Part shown: positions 11,441-21,600 of the stretch, piece after piece
Position numbering within the stretch: the first letter of the stretch is position 1
Layout of the letters: each line of letters begins with the position of its first letter
Source: Chondrus crispus
Taxonomy: Eukaryota > Rhodophyta > Florideophyceae > Gigartinales > Gigartinaceae
DNA length: 64,000 nt
NCBI RefSeq assembly: GCF_000350225.1
Contig: NW_005179382.1
Span: forward strand, 248,001-312,000
Direction of reading: 5' to 3'
Notes under the pieces: generated by a model
What the model was told of the DNA's origin: nothing
Seen by the model: only the letters and a program-made list of their open reading frames with translations
The model's database searches: none
Translations under genes and position numbers: made by a program

Positions 11441-13994
11441 TACCGGTGCTATTGGAGCTACCTTCCTGGCTATCGGCGGCCAGGTCTTCTTCCGCTCCTC
11501 GACCCCGTGGGTCGGGACGTCTCACCCACTGCGACACCACGTTATCGGCGAAGTATTCGGGTACTTCTAGACCTTGACCTGCGACGTCCGGACGTCGCAG
11601 GATATGGGGGACAGGGAGAACCGGTTCTCCTTCGTGACCCTCCTCGGGTAGGGGATGCGGACCCTCTACCCAATCTTGCAAGTACATGATCGCATTCTGT
11701 ACCTGTTGAGGTAACCGAGAACGGTCCCGGTCACCTCCCCTTCCTTGACGGGGATACCTTGTGTCCGCCTGGCGGTAATCGGGTCGATCACGACGATCGA
11801 GTTCGTTACGGCGATACCCACCTCCACGTGGGGCGAAGCGTGCGCCCCCACCCGAACGATTCGGGAAACCTTGACGCGGGGGACGGCCCTCGCCGACCGA
11901 CAGCCGGAGGAGGTTACGCGCACCGGGGCGCGTCTCCACCTGGTATCGGTAGTTCCTGTACGCCGTGAACATACGTTGTTCCGGCGACAGGAACGGGCAG
12001 GCGTACATGGCGTGCCCGTACATACAGCACAGCCAGCACACGTACGCGCTGCCATCCGTTGAGGCGAAGGTCGCCGCGTGACGCGCCTCCTCATCGGTGA
12101 GGAGAGGTACGCGAGGGGCTTCGGCTCCTGCATCTCGATTCGAGATGTCGAGCTCTGCCACCCGGGGGTCCGTACCCCTTGCCACTCTTGGAGTGTACGC
12201 AAAGGCGGTCGCGTAACTGGATGTCGTTCCGGTCGACATCGGCGTGGGAGGTCGTCCTCCCACGGGCCCCGTTCCTTGCGTAATGAGGACAGGGTCAGCC
12301 TGCCACTCATCCTCCCCGACAGGGAGGGTAGAAGCGGACGAACTTGTTGCGGCGGACTTCGTAGTCCTGCCAGCCTTCCCTGCCGGTTTCGGGTCCGGCA
12401 GAGGTAACCCGCGCCGGGCGCGGTACGTAGTCCCTTCAGCCGTGGCGATGCGGCGGATAGTCGGTAGATCGGTCTTCTGGCTGCTTGGCAGCCTCTGAAC
12501 GGTCTCGGAAACTGCGGCACGGGTCGCAGGTGCGAGTCCCCGCACGAAGTAGTGCGCGAGGGATTGTTCGGAGAACACTGCCGTGCACCGAAACGCGGCA
12601 GTTTCTAACCGGTTCGCAAAGGTGCTCTCCGTTTCGTGGGGTTTCTGTCGCGCCGTAGCGACAGCGTCGTACGCTTCACCTAACACGTCGTCCGTGAGGT
12701 AGCGTTTCAAGAGTTGATTTACGAGCCCCGGCCAGCTCACGTCGTCGTGGAGCTGGCCGGCGCGGAGACTACGCATCGTATAACTCGTATACAGGCGCTC
12801 CGCGTCGCGCTCTAAGAAGTGCGCGAGAACTCGTACTGCAACACCTTCCGTCAGGTGTTGCGAGTTGAAGGTTATCCGGATATCCTTCAAGAACGGCAGC
12901 AGCTGGATCGGGTCCGTACCGTCGAAGCTACGCATCGTGGGACGGATCCCACGACAGCGTTGTACGTATTTCGCGATCCGTCCCGCATCACCCGAGGTAA
13001 CGATCCTCGAGGTGTTATCCAAGCGGTACATACGATAGTCAGCGACGGCGCTGAACTCTTGGATCATCGTATGTACCGGCTCGAGTCCGGGTTCAGCGGG
13101 ACCCAGCGTGCCGAACGGGGTAACGGGTAACGTACGGACGTCTATCGGACCGGGTCGCGCGGTGTGGTCCACCAACGGGTAGCCGCCCCAGCGGGGATCG
13201 ACCGAGAACATGGGTTCTCCGGATCCGCGAGCGGCTACTCCACGATCCGGGTCGTTACGATACGACGCCCGTCCCGTCTGCCACATGTTTCCGGGGGCAT
13301 GTGGCAGAGCTTGGGACTCGGACGCGACGTTGGCGTCCATCGAAGCTCGTCTTTCTCCTGCGTCCCGACTGGGATGGGCCACAGTTGGGCGCCATCCTTG
13401 CCGGGCGGCAGCGTCCGAAGGTACAGCACCACCAGGCCCTCTCGTGGGGGCACCGGGCAGCCTTGCGGCCATGGTACGTTCCAGGTCACGGGCACGCTGC
13501 CGCGTGGACTCCAGCTCAGCGGTGAGGTGCGCAAAGGCGCCAAGTTGCTCCGCCGAGGGGGGTTGACGAGCGTCAAGACGTCTCGACGAGGTCGGCCTCG
13601 CGGGGCGTCCTTCCCCATACGTAGCTGGGTTCTCGGGACGCGAGTCTTCGACGAGCACGAGTCGCGATTGCAACTGGTCGACCAGTGCTCGGAGATTCTC
13701 CAGGGACTGGGTGACGCGGTCGAACCTCCCCTTGCGGATGGATCGGAGCTCGTCCATGCAGCGCGAATAGACGGCGTTCGTAACGCCGATTTGGAGGGAA
13801 GTACGGACATCCTCGATGTAGTCTGCGATGCGGTCGAACATCGCAGCCGCTTGTCCTTCGGGGGACTCGGGCGACGGTTCGCGGTCTCGGAGACCAGCGT
13901 CGCCGTCGCCGTACGGCGGTGATGGTGCGTGCATAGCGGCCGCCCTCGGGTCCGCCGGTTCGGACCGGATCGAGGTGGCGTATTCTTGACTCAT
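11424..13994 (-). CDS. Ty3/gypsy gag polyprotein (element D), intact, 856 aa
   Basis: Structural protein that packages element RNA into virus-like particles. It has an ATG at 13994 and an uninterrupted frame of 856 codons. The N-terminal 200 residues are Arg/Pro-rich with coiled-coil-like stretches (LENLRALVDQLQSRLVLVED). The capsid-like core runs from SFDGTDPIQLLPFLKDIRI to about residue 560 and includes LNQ/RYLTDD-type retrotransposon gag motifs. A CCHC zinc knuckle (CWLCCMYGHAMYAC) lies near residue 660, and an Arg/Gly-rich nucleic-acid-binding region follows. It is closely related to the broken gag at 37683-40236, which belongs to family B. This is the only undamaged gag in the window, although its 5' LTR is absent. 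Confidence 0.9.
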   Translation of the reverse strand: MSQEYATSIRSEPADPRAAAMHAPSPPYGDGDAGLRDREPSPESPEGQAAAMFDRIADYIEDVRTSLQIGVTNAVYSRCMDELRSIRKGRFDRVTQSLENLRALVDQLQSRLVLVEDSRPENPATYGEGRPARPTSSRRLDARQPPSAEQLGAFAHLTAELESTRQRARDLERTMAARLPGAPTRGPGGAVPSDAAARQGWRPTVAHPSRDAGERRASMDANVASESQALPHAPGNMWQTGRASYRNDPDRGVAARGSGEPMFSVDPRWGGYPLVDHTARPGPIDVRTLPVTPFGTLGPAEPGLEPVHTMIQEFSAVADYRMYRLDNTSRIVTSGDAGRIAKYVQRCRGIRPTMRSFDGTDPIQLLPFLKDIRITFNSQHLTEGVAVRVLAHFLERDAERLYTSYTMRSLRAGQLHDDVSWPGLVNQLLKRYLTDDVLGEAYDAVATARQKPHETESTFANRLETAAFRCTAVFSEQSLAHYFVRGLAPATRAAVSETVQRLPSSQKTDLPTIRRIATAEGTTYRARRGLPLPDPKPAGKAGRTTKSAATSSSASTLPVGEDEWQADPVLITQGTGPVGGRPPTPMSTGTTSSYATAFAYTPRVARGTDPRVAELDISNRDAGAEAPRVPLLTDEEARHAATFASTDGSAYVCWLCCMYGHAMYACPFLSPEQRMFTAYRNYRYQVETRPGARNLLRLSVGEGRPPRQGFPNRSGGGARFAPRGGGYRRNELDRRDRPDYRQADTRYPRQGRGGDRDRSRLPQQVQNAIMYLQDWVEGPHPLPEEGHEGEPVLPVPHILRRPDVAGQGLEVPEYFADNVVSQWVRRPDPRGRGAEEDLAADSQEGSSNSTGSSKKG

Positions 13995-14232
13995 CTCAAC
14001 GCGTACGGACGCGGAGGAAAACGAAAGTCTTCTTGGAAAGATCTCGGGGTCTTCTATACTACGAGGTCAGATTTTCAATATCTGAAATGATTTTTTAGAA
14101 TGGCCCGGTAGATTTAGTGGTTCGAAATTTGTTTTAGATTTTTTGGTGCGCGCGCAGCACACTTTTCTGATCGTATCAAACCTACCGCTGGTGTAGCTTG
14201 ATGAGCCATTTTTAATGTAAAATATAGTATAG
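13995..14232. other. Truncated leader of element D and its junction
   Basis: Upstream of the gag start the first 60-80 bp resemble the leader of element B (GGTCTTCTA ... AGGTC). There is no primer-binding site and no LTR; an AT-rich stretch follows up to the EGY fragment. The 5' LTR has been lost. Confidence 0.5.
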
Positions 14233-14850
14233 GACGGATATCTGTTAGTTTCTACTAGATCCAGGCTGATATTGTACTGGTGGGCACCAACAAATGCAGG
14301 ACCGCTCGTGGGGTCCGTCGCCAGTATCTCCGCTCTGATCGCGAGACTGTTGATTACGAGCAGCGAGCAGATCGCCGACTGGTTTCCGCAAGTGCCGTCT
14401 GCGCTCTTCCACGCCTCCATTTTGGTCGGCTCGCTCGCGGATATCATCTTGCCAGCGGGTTTGAGAGAACAGGCCACCATCGCTGTACATCCGCTAGCAG
14501 TCGTGGAGTACACGGGCTTGTTGGCCAATGCGTTAAACTTGATGCCAATCGGCCGGTTGGACGGGGGCCGGATCATGCAGGCTTTGTACGGGCGGGCGGT
14601 CGCGAGCCGTGCCACGGCGCTTATTTTGTTGCTGCAAGGCTTCTCATCTCTACTGGGCAACTCGCCGCTGCTTTTGTTTTGGGGGCTCGCCGCCGTGTTT
14701 TTGCAGCGCAAAAGTGATTACCCGTGCAGGAACGAAGTGCTTGAGCCTGATGGCACGCGCACGGCTATCGGGGTAGGGGCCATTTGCTTGATGCTGCTCG
14801 TTTTGATCCCATTTCCAGACCAGCTTGCTGATATTCTTGGTCGGCTCTAA
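14233..14850 (+). pseudogene. EGY-like plastid site-2 protease (M50), C-terminal half
   Basis: Intramembrane zinc metalloprotease of the S2P/EGY type, found in plastid membranes of algae and plants. The frame begins after a TAG at 14230 with no ATG, and encodes a multi-spanning hydrophobic protein ending at TAA 14848-14850. Recognisable family signatures are TIAVHPLAVVEYTGL, then NALNLMPIGRLDGGR (the NxxPxxxLDG motif that supplies the third zinc ligand), then a C-terminal PCRNEVLEP block that matches the PCLND block of plant EGY proteins. The HExxH half is absent, so this copy cannot be an active protease unless upstream exons exist. An open frame on the other strand ends at the same base. 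Confidence 0.8.
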
Positions 14851-15044
14851 GTCTTGACTCCTGCGGGGAAGATTGTACTGGCGTAGAGGGTTGTGCTAAG
14901 GTCTTTTGGAAATAGCCATCGGTCGTGTCTAGCTCTAATTTCGAGGTCTTCGCGAGGTACCCAAGGTTGACGCTCTGGAAAATATGGTGGGAAGGGTTGT
15001 TGCGTTCTGAGTCGGGATCCATTTATTGTTAAATTAAAAGGGAA
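14847..15044 (-). pseudogene. Possible 3' end of a convergent gene
   Basis: A minus-strand frame without ATG reads PPYFPERQPWVPREDLEI and RWLFPKDLSTTLYAS, ending FPAGVKT at a stop that overlaps the EGY stop. The composition is protein-like, but I do not recognise the family. Tail-to-tail overlap of gene ends would fit a compact algal genome. A second minus frame with an ATG (15022) overlaps it, and I cannot tell which is real. Confidence 0.25.
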
Positions 15045-15047
15045 CAC

Positions 15048-15640
15048 GAGATGCCTTGACTGCCCACCGCTTCACCTCGCATCTGCGGGTGTAGACTCGT
15101 GCGGCGATGGCTTGTACAAATCTTGAATGGTTAAGTTGGCCTCAGGACTGGTTGGGTTTGTGCCGGTATGCTTAGCATTGCTACTCGTGAAAGCTAGACA
15201 CACACAAGTTGGGCATGAGCACTGTTTGTCTATAGGCTGAGTACGGTACAGTATTTGATGAGCTTGGTAGCTTTGCTCGCTTCTGCCAGCACTTGTTCTC
15301 TTCGAGAATGCAATCAGGGCTCAAATTGGGATCTCAAGCACGATGACGAGCAAAACAAATATGACCAGCATAACGAGAGCGACAACGAGCATAGCACACC
15401 ACAATATGGACGATGACTTAGAATAAGTCTTCAGTTGTTCACCTCTCAACCTCGCCCCTTCGCATTCCCGCAAGCACCCGTCCCGCTAAACAATCCACGT
15501 CCGGTAAAGCACGGTTGAAAAAACGCTGAGACGTTGTGTTCACGCCACCCTCTTGGAGGATACAAGTGTTTACATCCACCCCACTGCTTCATCATCGTAC
15601 TGTACAGCCCAGCTGTACAGCTTGTGATGAGAGCAGCTTG
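15048..15640. other. No gene seen
   Basis: Low-complexity, non-coding sequence without ORFs of note. It contains short CTGTAC/GTACAG motifs that recur across the window. Confidence 0.5.
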
Positions 15641-15656
15641 CGTACAGTAAAGTTTA

Positions 15657-15733
15657 TTCTCGAGAAGAAGTAGTATTCTCGAGAAGTAGTATTCTCGAGA
15701 AGAAGTATTCTCGAGAAGAAGTATTCTCGAGAA
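15657..15733. promoter_or_regulatory. Five-copy heat-shock-element-like array
   Basis: The palindrome TTCTCGAGAA occurs five times, starting at 15657, 15676, 15692, 15708 and 15724 (spacing 19, 16, 16, 16). Each contains TTCnnGAA, the core of the heat-shock factor site, and several are followed by GAAG, adding further GAA modules. It lies about 220 bp upstream of the ATG at 15949. Confidence 0.6.
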
Positions 15734-15753
15734 GAAGGAGAGCACCGGACGTC

Positions 15754-15779
15754 GGACACGTGTGAGTGCACACGTGTCC
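15754..15779. promoter_or_regulatory. Inverted repeat with paired CACGTG boxes
   Basis: 11-bp perfect arms (GGACACGTGTG / CACACGTGTCC) are separated by AGTG. CACGTG is the classic bHLH/bZIP site. It lies immediately 3' of the heat-shock-like array and would be part of the same promoter. Confidence 0.5.
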
Positions 15780-15948
15780 AACAAGTACACCGCATCTCCT
15801 CATCGCCAATTCTCAAGTGCGCCTCGCCTCTCTACACGCTCTTCATACCCTTCGAAGGGTAGATCGCTTTCAAAAAACTCAAAAGCCACATCGCATTTCT
15901 CCCCTCCGTCCCTCTAACTCTCCCAACTAATTCCACGCCCTAACCCCA

Positions 15949-16812
15949 ATGTCGACGGCTCAACGATTCACCCCGTCTGAAAATGCGCTTCTCGACAGCC
16001 CCTTCCCCGCGCCCCTCTCCCCATAACCCACTTTAACTGCGCCCTACGTCGACACCTATCTCGCCTTCCGCACACGCCCTCTCTTCGGTCCGCCGCATCC
16101 CCACGCACCCTTTCGCCTCCCTCGACCTGCAATTATCCTCACACCTGCCCCCTACTCCTTCCCCGGCCCAACTGCCGCACGTTGCAGTTCTCTTTGCCCC
16201 TTCCGTCACCGCCCCACTCGTCGACCCGCATCTTTCGGATTTAGGGATTTAGCAAAGCCCGTTTCACGCCTGGTTATCTCTCTCACGCGCGCCTTGGCTA
16301 CCGCCGACGTCGTCCATGTGCTGGACTGTTTCGATGTGTTGCTGGCACTGGCGCTCGCCGATGCACGTTCCATCGTCCTGGAAGCGCTTTCCCCGAGCAG
16401 GGATCGCGGAGCGGCTGTGAGAAAGGTGAGCGCATGGTCCACTATTGCACGTCGGATGAGCTCTCCGCAAGGCTATGCGAGTCTCGCCAATGGACTGGGC
16501 GGGAGGAATATGGTCGCCGGTTTAGGTGGCTTGCTCGTCGACGCTTTGTTGGGCTTACCGCCAGCGGAATGTGGAAAGCACGTCGCTGTCAAGGTCGAGG
16601 AGGACAGGAAAGAGAGCGATCTGATAAGGAAAGTTGCCAATCGGAGAAAGAAGACAGGCATGAAGGAACTTGATACGTTTTCAGGGGAGAAGGATCTCTC
16701 TGTGGATGCAGATTGGTACAAGCGGATAGCCGCGTTGCAGGAGGCAAGTGAAGACCTCGAGCAAGAGAGGTTGGAGGAGCAGGGCCGTGCGATTCAAGAC
16801 GGAGGCTTCAAC
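15949..16812 (+). pseudogene. Broken ORF of unknown function fused to an MCM2 tail
   Basis: From ATG 15949 (MSTAQRFTPSENALLDSPF) one frame runs to 17250 with a single TAA at 16024-16026. I do not recognise the protein. The N-terminus is Pro/Arg-rich, the middle is Leu/Ala-rich ([19 protein letters not shown]), and the part before 16813 is charged and coiled-coil-like ([20 protein letters not shown], then Glu/Gln-rich). Without interruption it continues into a segment of MCM2. The heat-shock-like array lies upstream. It may be the remnant of a chimeric gene, or two gene fragments that happen to share a frame. Confidence 0.35.
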
Positions 16813-17049
16813 CTCCTCTATGCAAAAAACAATGTACACCCGAAGCTGACCGATATGGACAAGGAGAAGATCTCGTCAATTTACATTGACCTTCGAAAGG
16901 AGTCAATGTCGTCGGGAAGAATATCCATTGCGCTCCGTCATCTTGAGTCTATAGTTCGATTGGCGGAGGCCCATGCAACACTGCACTTGCGCGAATACGT
17001 TCGAAAAGATGACATCAACATGGCTATTGCAGTGATGCTAGAATCATTT
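16813..17049 (+). pseudogene. MCM2: MCM2 replication helicase, C-terminal fragment
   Basis: MCM2 is a subunit of the hexameric replicative helicase. Only the last part of the AAA+/lid region is here: [20 protein letters not shown], then [12 protein letters not shown], then [17 protein letters not shown] and [21 protein letters not shown]. These match the conserved C-terminus of MCM2 closely, including the arginine-containing RH(L/I)ES sensor segment. Walker A and B and everything N-terminal are missing, and after MLESF the frame runs into antisense USE1. It is a fragment, not a working gene. Confidence 0.85.
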
Positions 17050-17051
17050 TT

Positions 17052-17450
17052 TCATTTCAACTTTCCAGGGACGCAGCTTGTCTCGACCGGCACAGCGCTC
17101 AGATTCCAAGAGTTATTATCGACAGCTTCTTCAGTTTCATCGAGAACTATGCTGTCTTTCTCCAGCTTGCCCTTGTTTGCCGATATGCTTTGTTTGAGCT
17201 GGCCGACAAGGCCGACCAGGTTAGAAGTTAATTCGTCCTGGATAGGCTGATGGCGGGCCGTCAACTCTTCATCTTCTTTGGAGTACGATGCTGCCGACGA
17301 CGGTCCGGCCTCACCCTTTCTCCTTCGCATGCCTTGGCTCTCACCGAGTAGCTCTTTCCGGGCATCATCAGCGTCCCACCACGGGGATTACATACTTTTA
17401 TTGGAAGCAAGTGCCTCTGGCTGAGTCGGAAGATTCGACTGCAATCCGAA
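17052..17450 (-). pseudogene. USE1: USE1-like ER SNARE, broken
   Basis: USE1 is a SNARE for retrograde Golgi-to-ER traffic. The minus frame contains the family blocks DADDARKELLG and [20 protein letters not shown], then [20 protein letters not shown], matching the RHQ..Q..L....LGL...LK.....KD pattern of USE1. There is an in-frame TAA at 17388-17390 upstream of SPWWDADD. The expected C-terminal transmembrane anchor is missing: the frame ends at PGKLK. It is tail-to-tail with the MCM2 fragment and head-to-head with SRP19. The damage indicates a pseudogene. Confidence 0.72.
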
Positions 17451-17483
17451 GGTGTTATTCGCGAAGTGAGACAGTCCAGCAAC

Positions 17484-17900
17484 ATGTCTAAGATACCGCC
17501 TCTGCTGTTTGCGGAGGATTATGGCCCGGACGTGGATCCACGACCATGGGTGGTGATTTACCCGCCTTACCTCGACAAATTGCGAACGGAAGCCCAGGTA
17601 AGTGATGCGATGCAAACTTAGCACGTCGTTGAATAGCTGCTTGTGTGCAGGTCTTTCTAAGATTGTTGACAGATGTTGCCGTTTTATGTGTGAACCAGGG
17701 TCTCAAAATCGTGAAAGATAAGTGCGTTGAAAACCCGAGGATAAAAGGAGGTATTTGATTGTCGGCAACTGCTCAATTTTCAGACGGCCTTGGAACTGAA
17801 CAAGGCGTATTGTCGAGACTACTGAGGGAGAGGGCGAGTGCGAATCAGAATGTTCGACGAGGACGGGAATCCTGTGCAGGAGGATATCCCAAACCGTACG
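17484..17900 (+). pseudogene. SRP19: SRP19 signal-recognition-particle protein, broken
   Basis: SRP19 binds SRP RNA. Exon 1 is 17484-17597 (RPWVVIYPPYLDKLRTEAQ), followed by a 101-bp intron 17598-17698 (GTAAGT ... CCAG) and exon 2 from 17699 (GLKIVKDKCVENPRIKG). After 17750 a single extra base shifts the frame; in the other frame the protein resumes as VFDCRQLLNFQTALELNKAY and CRDY. Then comes a TGA (17823-17825) where the family usually has an aromatic or other sense codon, and then GRGRVRIRMFDEDGNPVQED. The order and spacing are exactly those of SRP19, so one frameshift and one nonsense codon have killed this copy. The C-terminus is unclear. Confidence 0.78.
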
Positions 17901-18630
17901 TGTTCCTTCACGCCTTCCAGGGCCCCATGCGAGGGGTGGGGCCGGTGCGACAGCGAGGGCGTGGCTTGCATGAGAGGGCGCAGAGAAAGACAGAAGCAGA
18001 GAAGGACGGGAGGAGATGCGAGGGCAGTGGTCATGGTCGATTAGTGAGGGGAAAGAAAGAGGAGGTTGGGGGATACCGGAGTAAACAACGGTGGACAGAG
18101 AAAGGCAGAGTTAATACCCTGTACTGTAGTGTGTATCCGACCGACCAAGCTTATCATACCTCAACAGATCCGACAAATTTATTAATTTTTCATCATATAG
18201 CCGACACGAATTCTTCTGAAAGAATACTTCAAGACCGCCATATAGCACTTGAACGGCGGGGGTTGTCAATGAAATACCTTTTAAATCACGAAGAAGCCAT
18301 TTTCAATTTCGTACTACAAAGAAAAACTGCTTACAGTGGAAAATTCCAGGTTCTGCCTCACTTTTAGAGGTAGAACTTGTCTCCACGACAAACGATTTAT
18401 GCTGATTGTGTCAAGGGCTATGTGGAGTAGTCAGAACTAAAAAACAAGCAAGGAGTTCGAAGAAAAATCCCTTTGTCCTCAAATTTTGTCCTCACGGTTG
18501 GATAGACACTAGCAGACCGCCACTTGTAATGTAATTATTTGGTGTGCAAAATCTAAACAGCCAGGCCTGGCGACCCCTGCGCACTGTTCCTTCAACAACA
18601 TCCTACATTCTCACTTCTTCCAACACCATA
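17901..18630. other. No gene seen
   Basis: A purine-rich tail after SRP19, then AT-rich sequence up to the transposase start. No motif recognised. Confidence 0.5.
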
Positions 18631-21600
18631 ATGCACACGAAAATATCGGACGACAGCACCACCGTTCCTCATATGTCAGGTCGAAGAAAGAGACGTCGTA
18701 CGATGGGCACTACTTGGATGGACAACGTCCCTGACTTGCCAGACCTGGCAGCCCTGTTCCATGACGTTCATACAAGACCAGGAAGCGATCTCGATGGGGA
18801 TGCAGAGGCGGCCGCACTTATGGAAGCAGAAGAAACCCCAGCTCTCGAGCTTCCGGAAACTGGCGAAGCGGCTGATATTTTGGGAGTGTTGAATGGGCAT
18901 GCTTCGTCGAACAATCAGACTGGAGATCAAGGTACTAGATCGAAAGTAAAGGGCTCGGAACATCGAGAAACGGTTGTTGTCGAAGAAGGAATAGATCTTG
19001 TCGACTATGATGAAGGCCACTTCCCAGAACTTGGCGACTCGGATCACTTCGCTCCCGAGAGCGATCCAAACGTTGTTTTAGTGGGAAATGACAATATCAT
19101 TATTCCAAGTATTTATCAAGAGAGCTGTGAGGGGATGGAGTGCTTTCCGAGTTTATCAAGTGACGATCCCGAAATGGGAAGCAGGCTGGACAGCCAGAAA
19201 GTTTTGCGAATAATTCTATCGTCTCGGAAGCTTTTCGAATCATGGTACAACCTTTTGGGCTTCGTAATAGTTTGCGGTAGCGTCCGCTATACGGTCAAAC
19301 AGTATAACCTCATGAGAGATATACTTTCTTGGGTTTCTCCTTCTATTAAGTTCCCATCTTATTCCACCGTACAGAGGACTCTCTTTCCGCATGCTTTGAA
19401 GTATCTTTTTCCCAAGAGTGACCTCAAGTACTTTGTCGTCCGACGAAAGAAGAAGGAATTCAACCGAACGTCATTGGTTGAAAATTTTGGGGGTAACGAG
19501 GGGACCGCATCGCAATATTCGAACGAGTCTAAAACTCCTGTTCGTATCGTTCCACTAAGTGAATGGGCGAAAGTGGACATCATGATGGCTCCGTTCTTCA
19601 ACTCAATGTATCGGAAATCCCGTCGATGGCATGGTGGTGTGGCGGACGCAGAATGCATAGAAAGCTCGAGGCCGGTTGCAGAGCGGCAGATAATATTGGA
19701 AGCTACGAGAGCACTCTACGTCCACAATGGTTCATGTACTGTGCAAGCGTTCCCGGGTGCCGTGATTCGACTGGAACTGTCAGAACTGCTTCCATCACGT
19801 TTGTCACTTGACGTGCGCAATCTGGGCTATCGTGTTCATGAGAACGCAGCCAATAACTTTGTAATGAAGTGTATAATTTCAGCCGTGTGGTGCGTGGGAA
19901 GTGAGGGAAATGTTACAAGAAGCGCCAACATGGCGATGAAGATTCTTCGTGGCGTGGAGAATTGCCTGGCCAGGCAGTTTTGTACAGCACCGCCATTGGA
20001 AAAGTATAATAGATCTGTGAGGCGTAGAGATGGAAGGATAGATTTTGAAGCAAGGGCTCGTTCTTCGAAGAAGGTGTTGCCTGGGGATATTTGTACCCTC
20101 CTTCGAACTACAGAAAGTGAAGCAGTGGCAACGTCGAGAATGTGTATGTTGGTTTCTAGGTTTTGGAAACACAAGGAAGGTCTCAGCTCAGACACTTTGT
20201 TTTGGTTTCAAAACATGAGTACAAACGGGGCCGGTCAACGTTTCAATGATGGTGGCGATGGAACTCCAGACAAACCCTTTCGTCTGCTCGGTACTCAATA
20301 TTTGAAAGGGCTGCCTTTCCTCCTCCAAGAGCCCAAAATATCGGGTTGCACCTGCAACATTGACAGAAGAATGCAAAACAGCCGCCGCTTAATGGATGGA
20401 ACAAAGTTCGTGGTCTATCGCGCTCTCCTATACTGCGATGACTTTTCCCCATTCTCTTCATTGCATCCGCAGGGTTCAGCAGGTGGATGCTACATGATCC
20501 CGCTTGGACTACCACCGCGAAGTCGTAACACGCGATCGTCTGTCATAATCATTGGATTAACTCCACCAGGTGTATCAACGAACAATATACTGCTCTCAAT
20601 CATTCCAGACTTGGTTAAGTGTACAACAGAACGTGTGGAAGCACACACGCCTACCGGAGAGATACTAAGAATCTTTGTCGACGTGGTGGGTTTTGTGGCT
20701 GACTATCCAGCGGCCGCTGAAACATTGGATGTTATGGGACATACGGCAAATACGCCGTGCACTCTTTGTACATTTCGGAAGAACACCGGCGTCGGTGAGA
20801 GCGGATACGGCTATACGACAAAAGTCCATGCACACCGCACGGCGTCCTTGAGGTGCATGGAACGCCATGAAGCTCTTCGCAACAGCGAAATTGACAGTCG
20901 AGACACAAACCGGCTTGGTATGAAAGAAAGCAACAAGACTAGTGACGAAAGTTCTCCTCTTCTTGCATTGCAAAGGGAACTTGAGCGCGTACGCGTTGAC
21001 ATACCGTTAACAAGCGATGGAAAGCGTGTGGTGTCAGGACGTTTTGAGGCATATCGCTGCAACGTCGTCGCGCCTGACCATTTGCTGGCCGGTCTCGCGA
21101 AGAACGTTATCGAGGTAGGCATCCACGTGATTAACCGACAAGGAAACGCGGCCGCGTTCAGGGCAAAAGCTGACATGGTAATGTGCGGAGCCCTCCGAGA
21201 CAATGGGTTGAAGAGGCAATCATCAGTTTTTAGTTCCAAGAATGAACTCAATTCCATGACTCTGTCAGGTGTGTTCTGTGCCCTTCTCGTGTGCGTTCCC
21301 GTTTTCTACCAACTGTTCCCGGGGATCCAGAGTGAAGAAACCACTGTTGTGTTGGATCTATTGACGCAATTGCAGGAATTGATTGCGTTGACGTACTGGT
21401 GGTCATCGGAAGAGGCGGATGGTGTCTCAGATTATTTGTATGTGACAAGTGATAATGGAGCTCAATACCATGCAGACTTGCTGGAAAGGTCTGAGAAGTA
21501 TGTGACTGAGGCAGACAAGTTTTGCGTAAATTATTGCCAAGGAGTGGGTAAAGGTCGCCCCAGCTTAGACAAGCCGAACCTGCACATGTTAATCGAGTTG

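Noticed and set aside
13164..13922. Plus-strand ORF of 252 codons in the gag region
   Set aside because: A shadow of the intact minus-strand gag; high GC keeps the opposite frames open.
14100..14125. tRNA T-loop-like GGTTCGAAATT
   Set aside because: No acceptor, D-arm or anticodon arm can be folded around it. No tRNA, rRNA or CRISPR array was seen in the window.
14067..14711. Minus-strand ORF of 214 codons
   Set aside because: It lies antisense to the clear EGY protease frame and has no motif.
17751..17783. 33-bp intron in SRP19
   Set aside because: It has GT...AG ends, but reading straight through in the next frame restores conserved SRP19 sequence (VFDCRQLLN...), so a one-base frameshift fits better.
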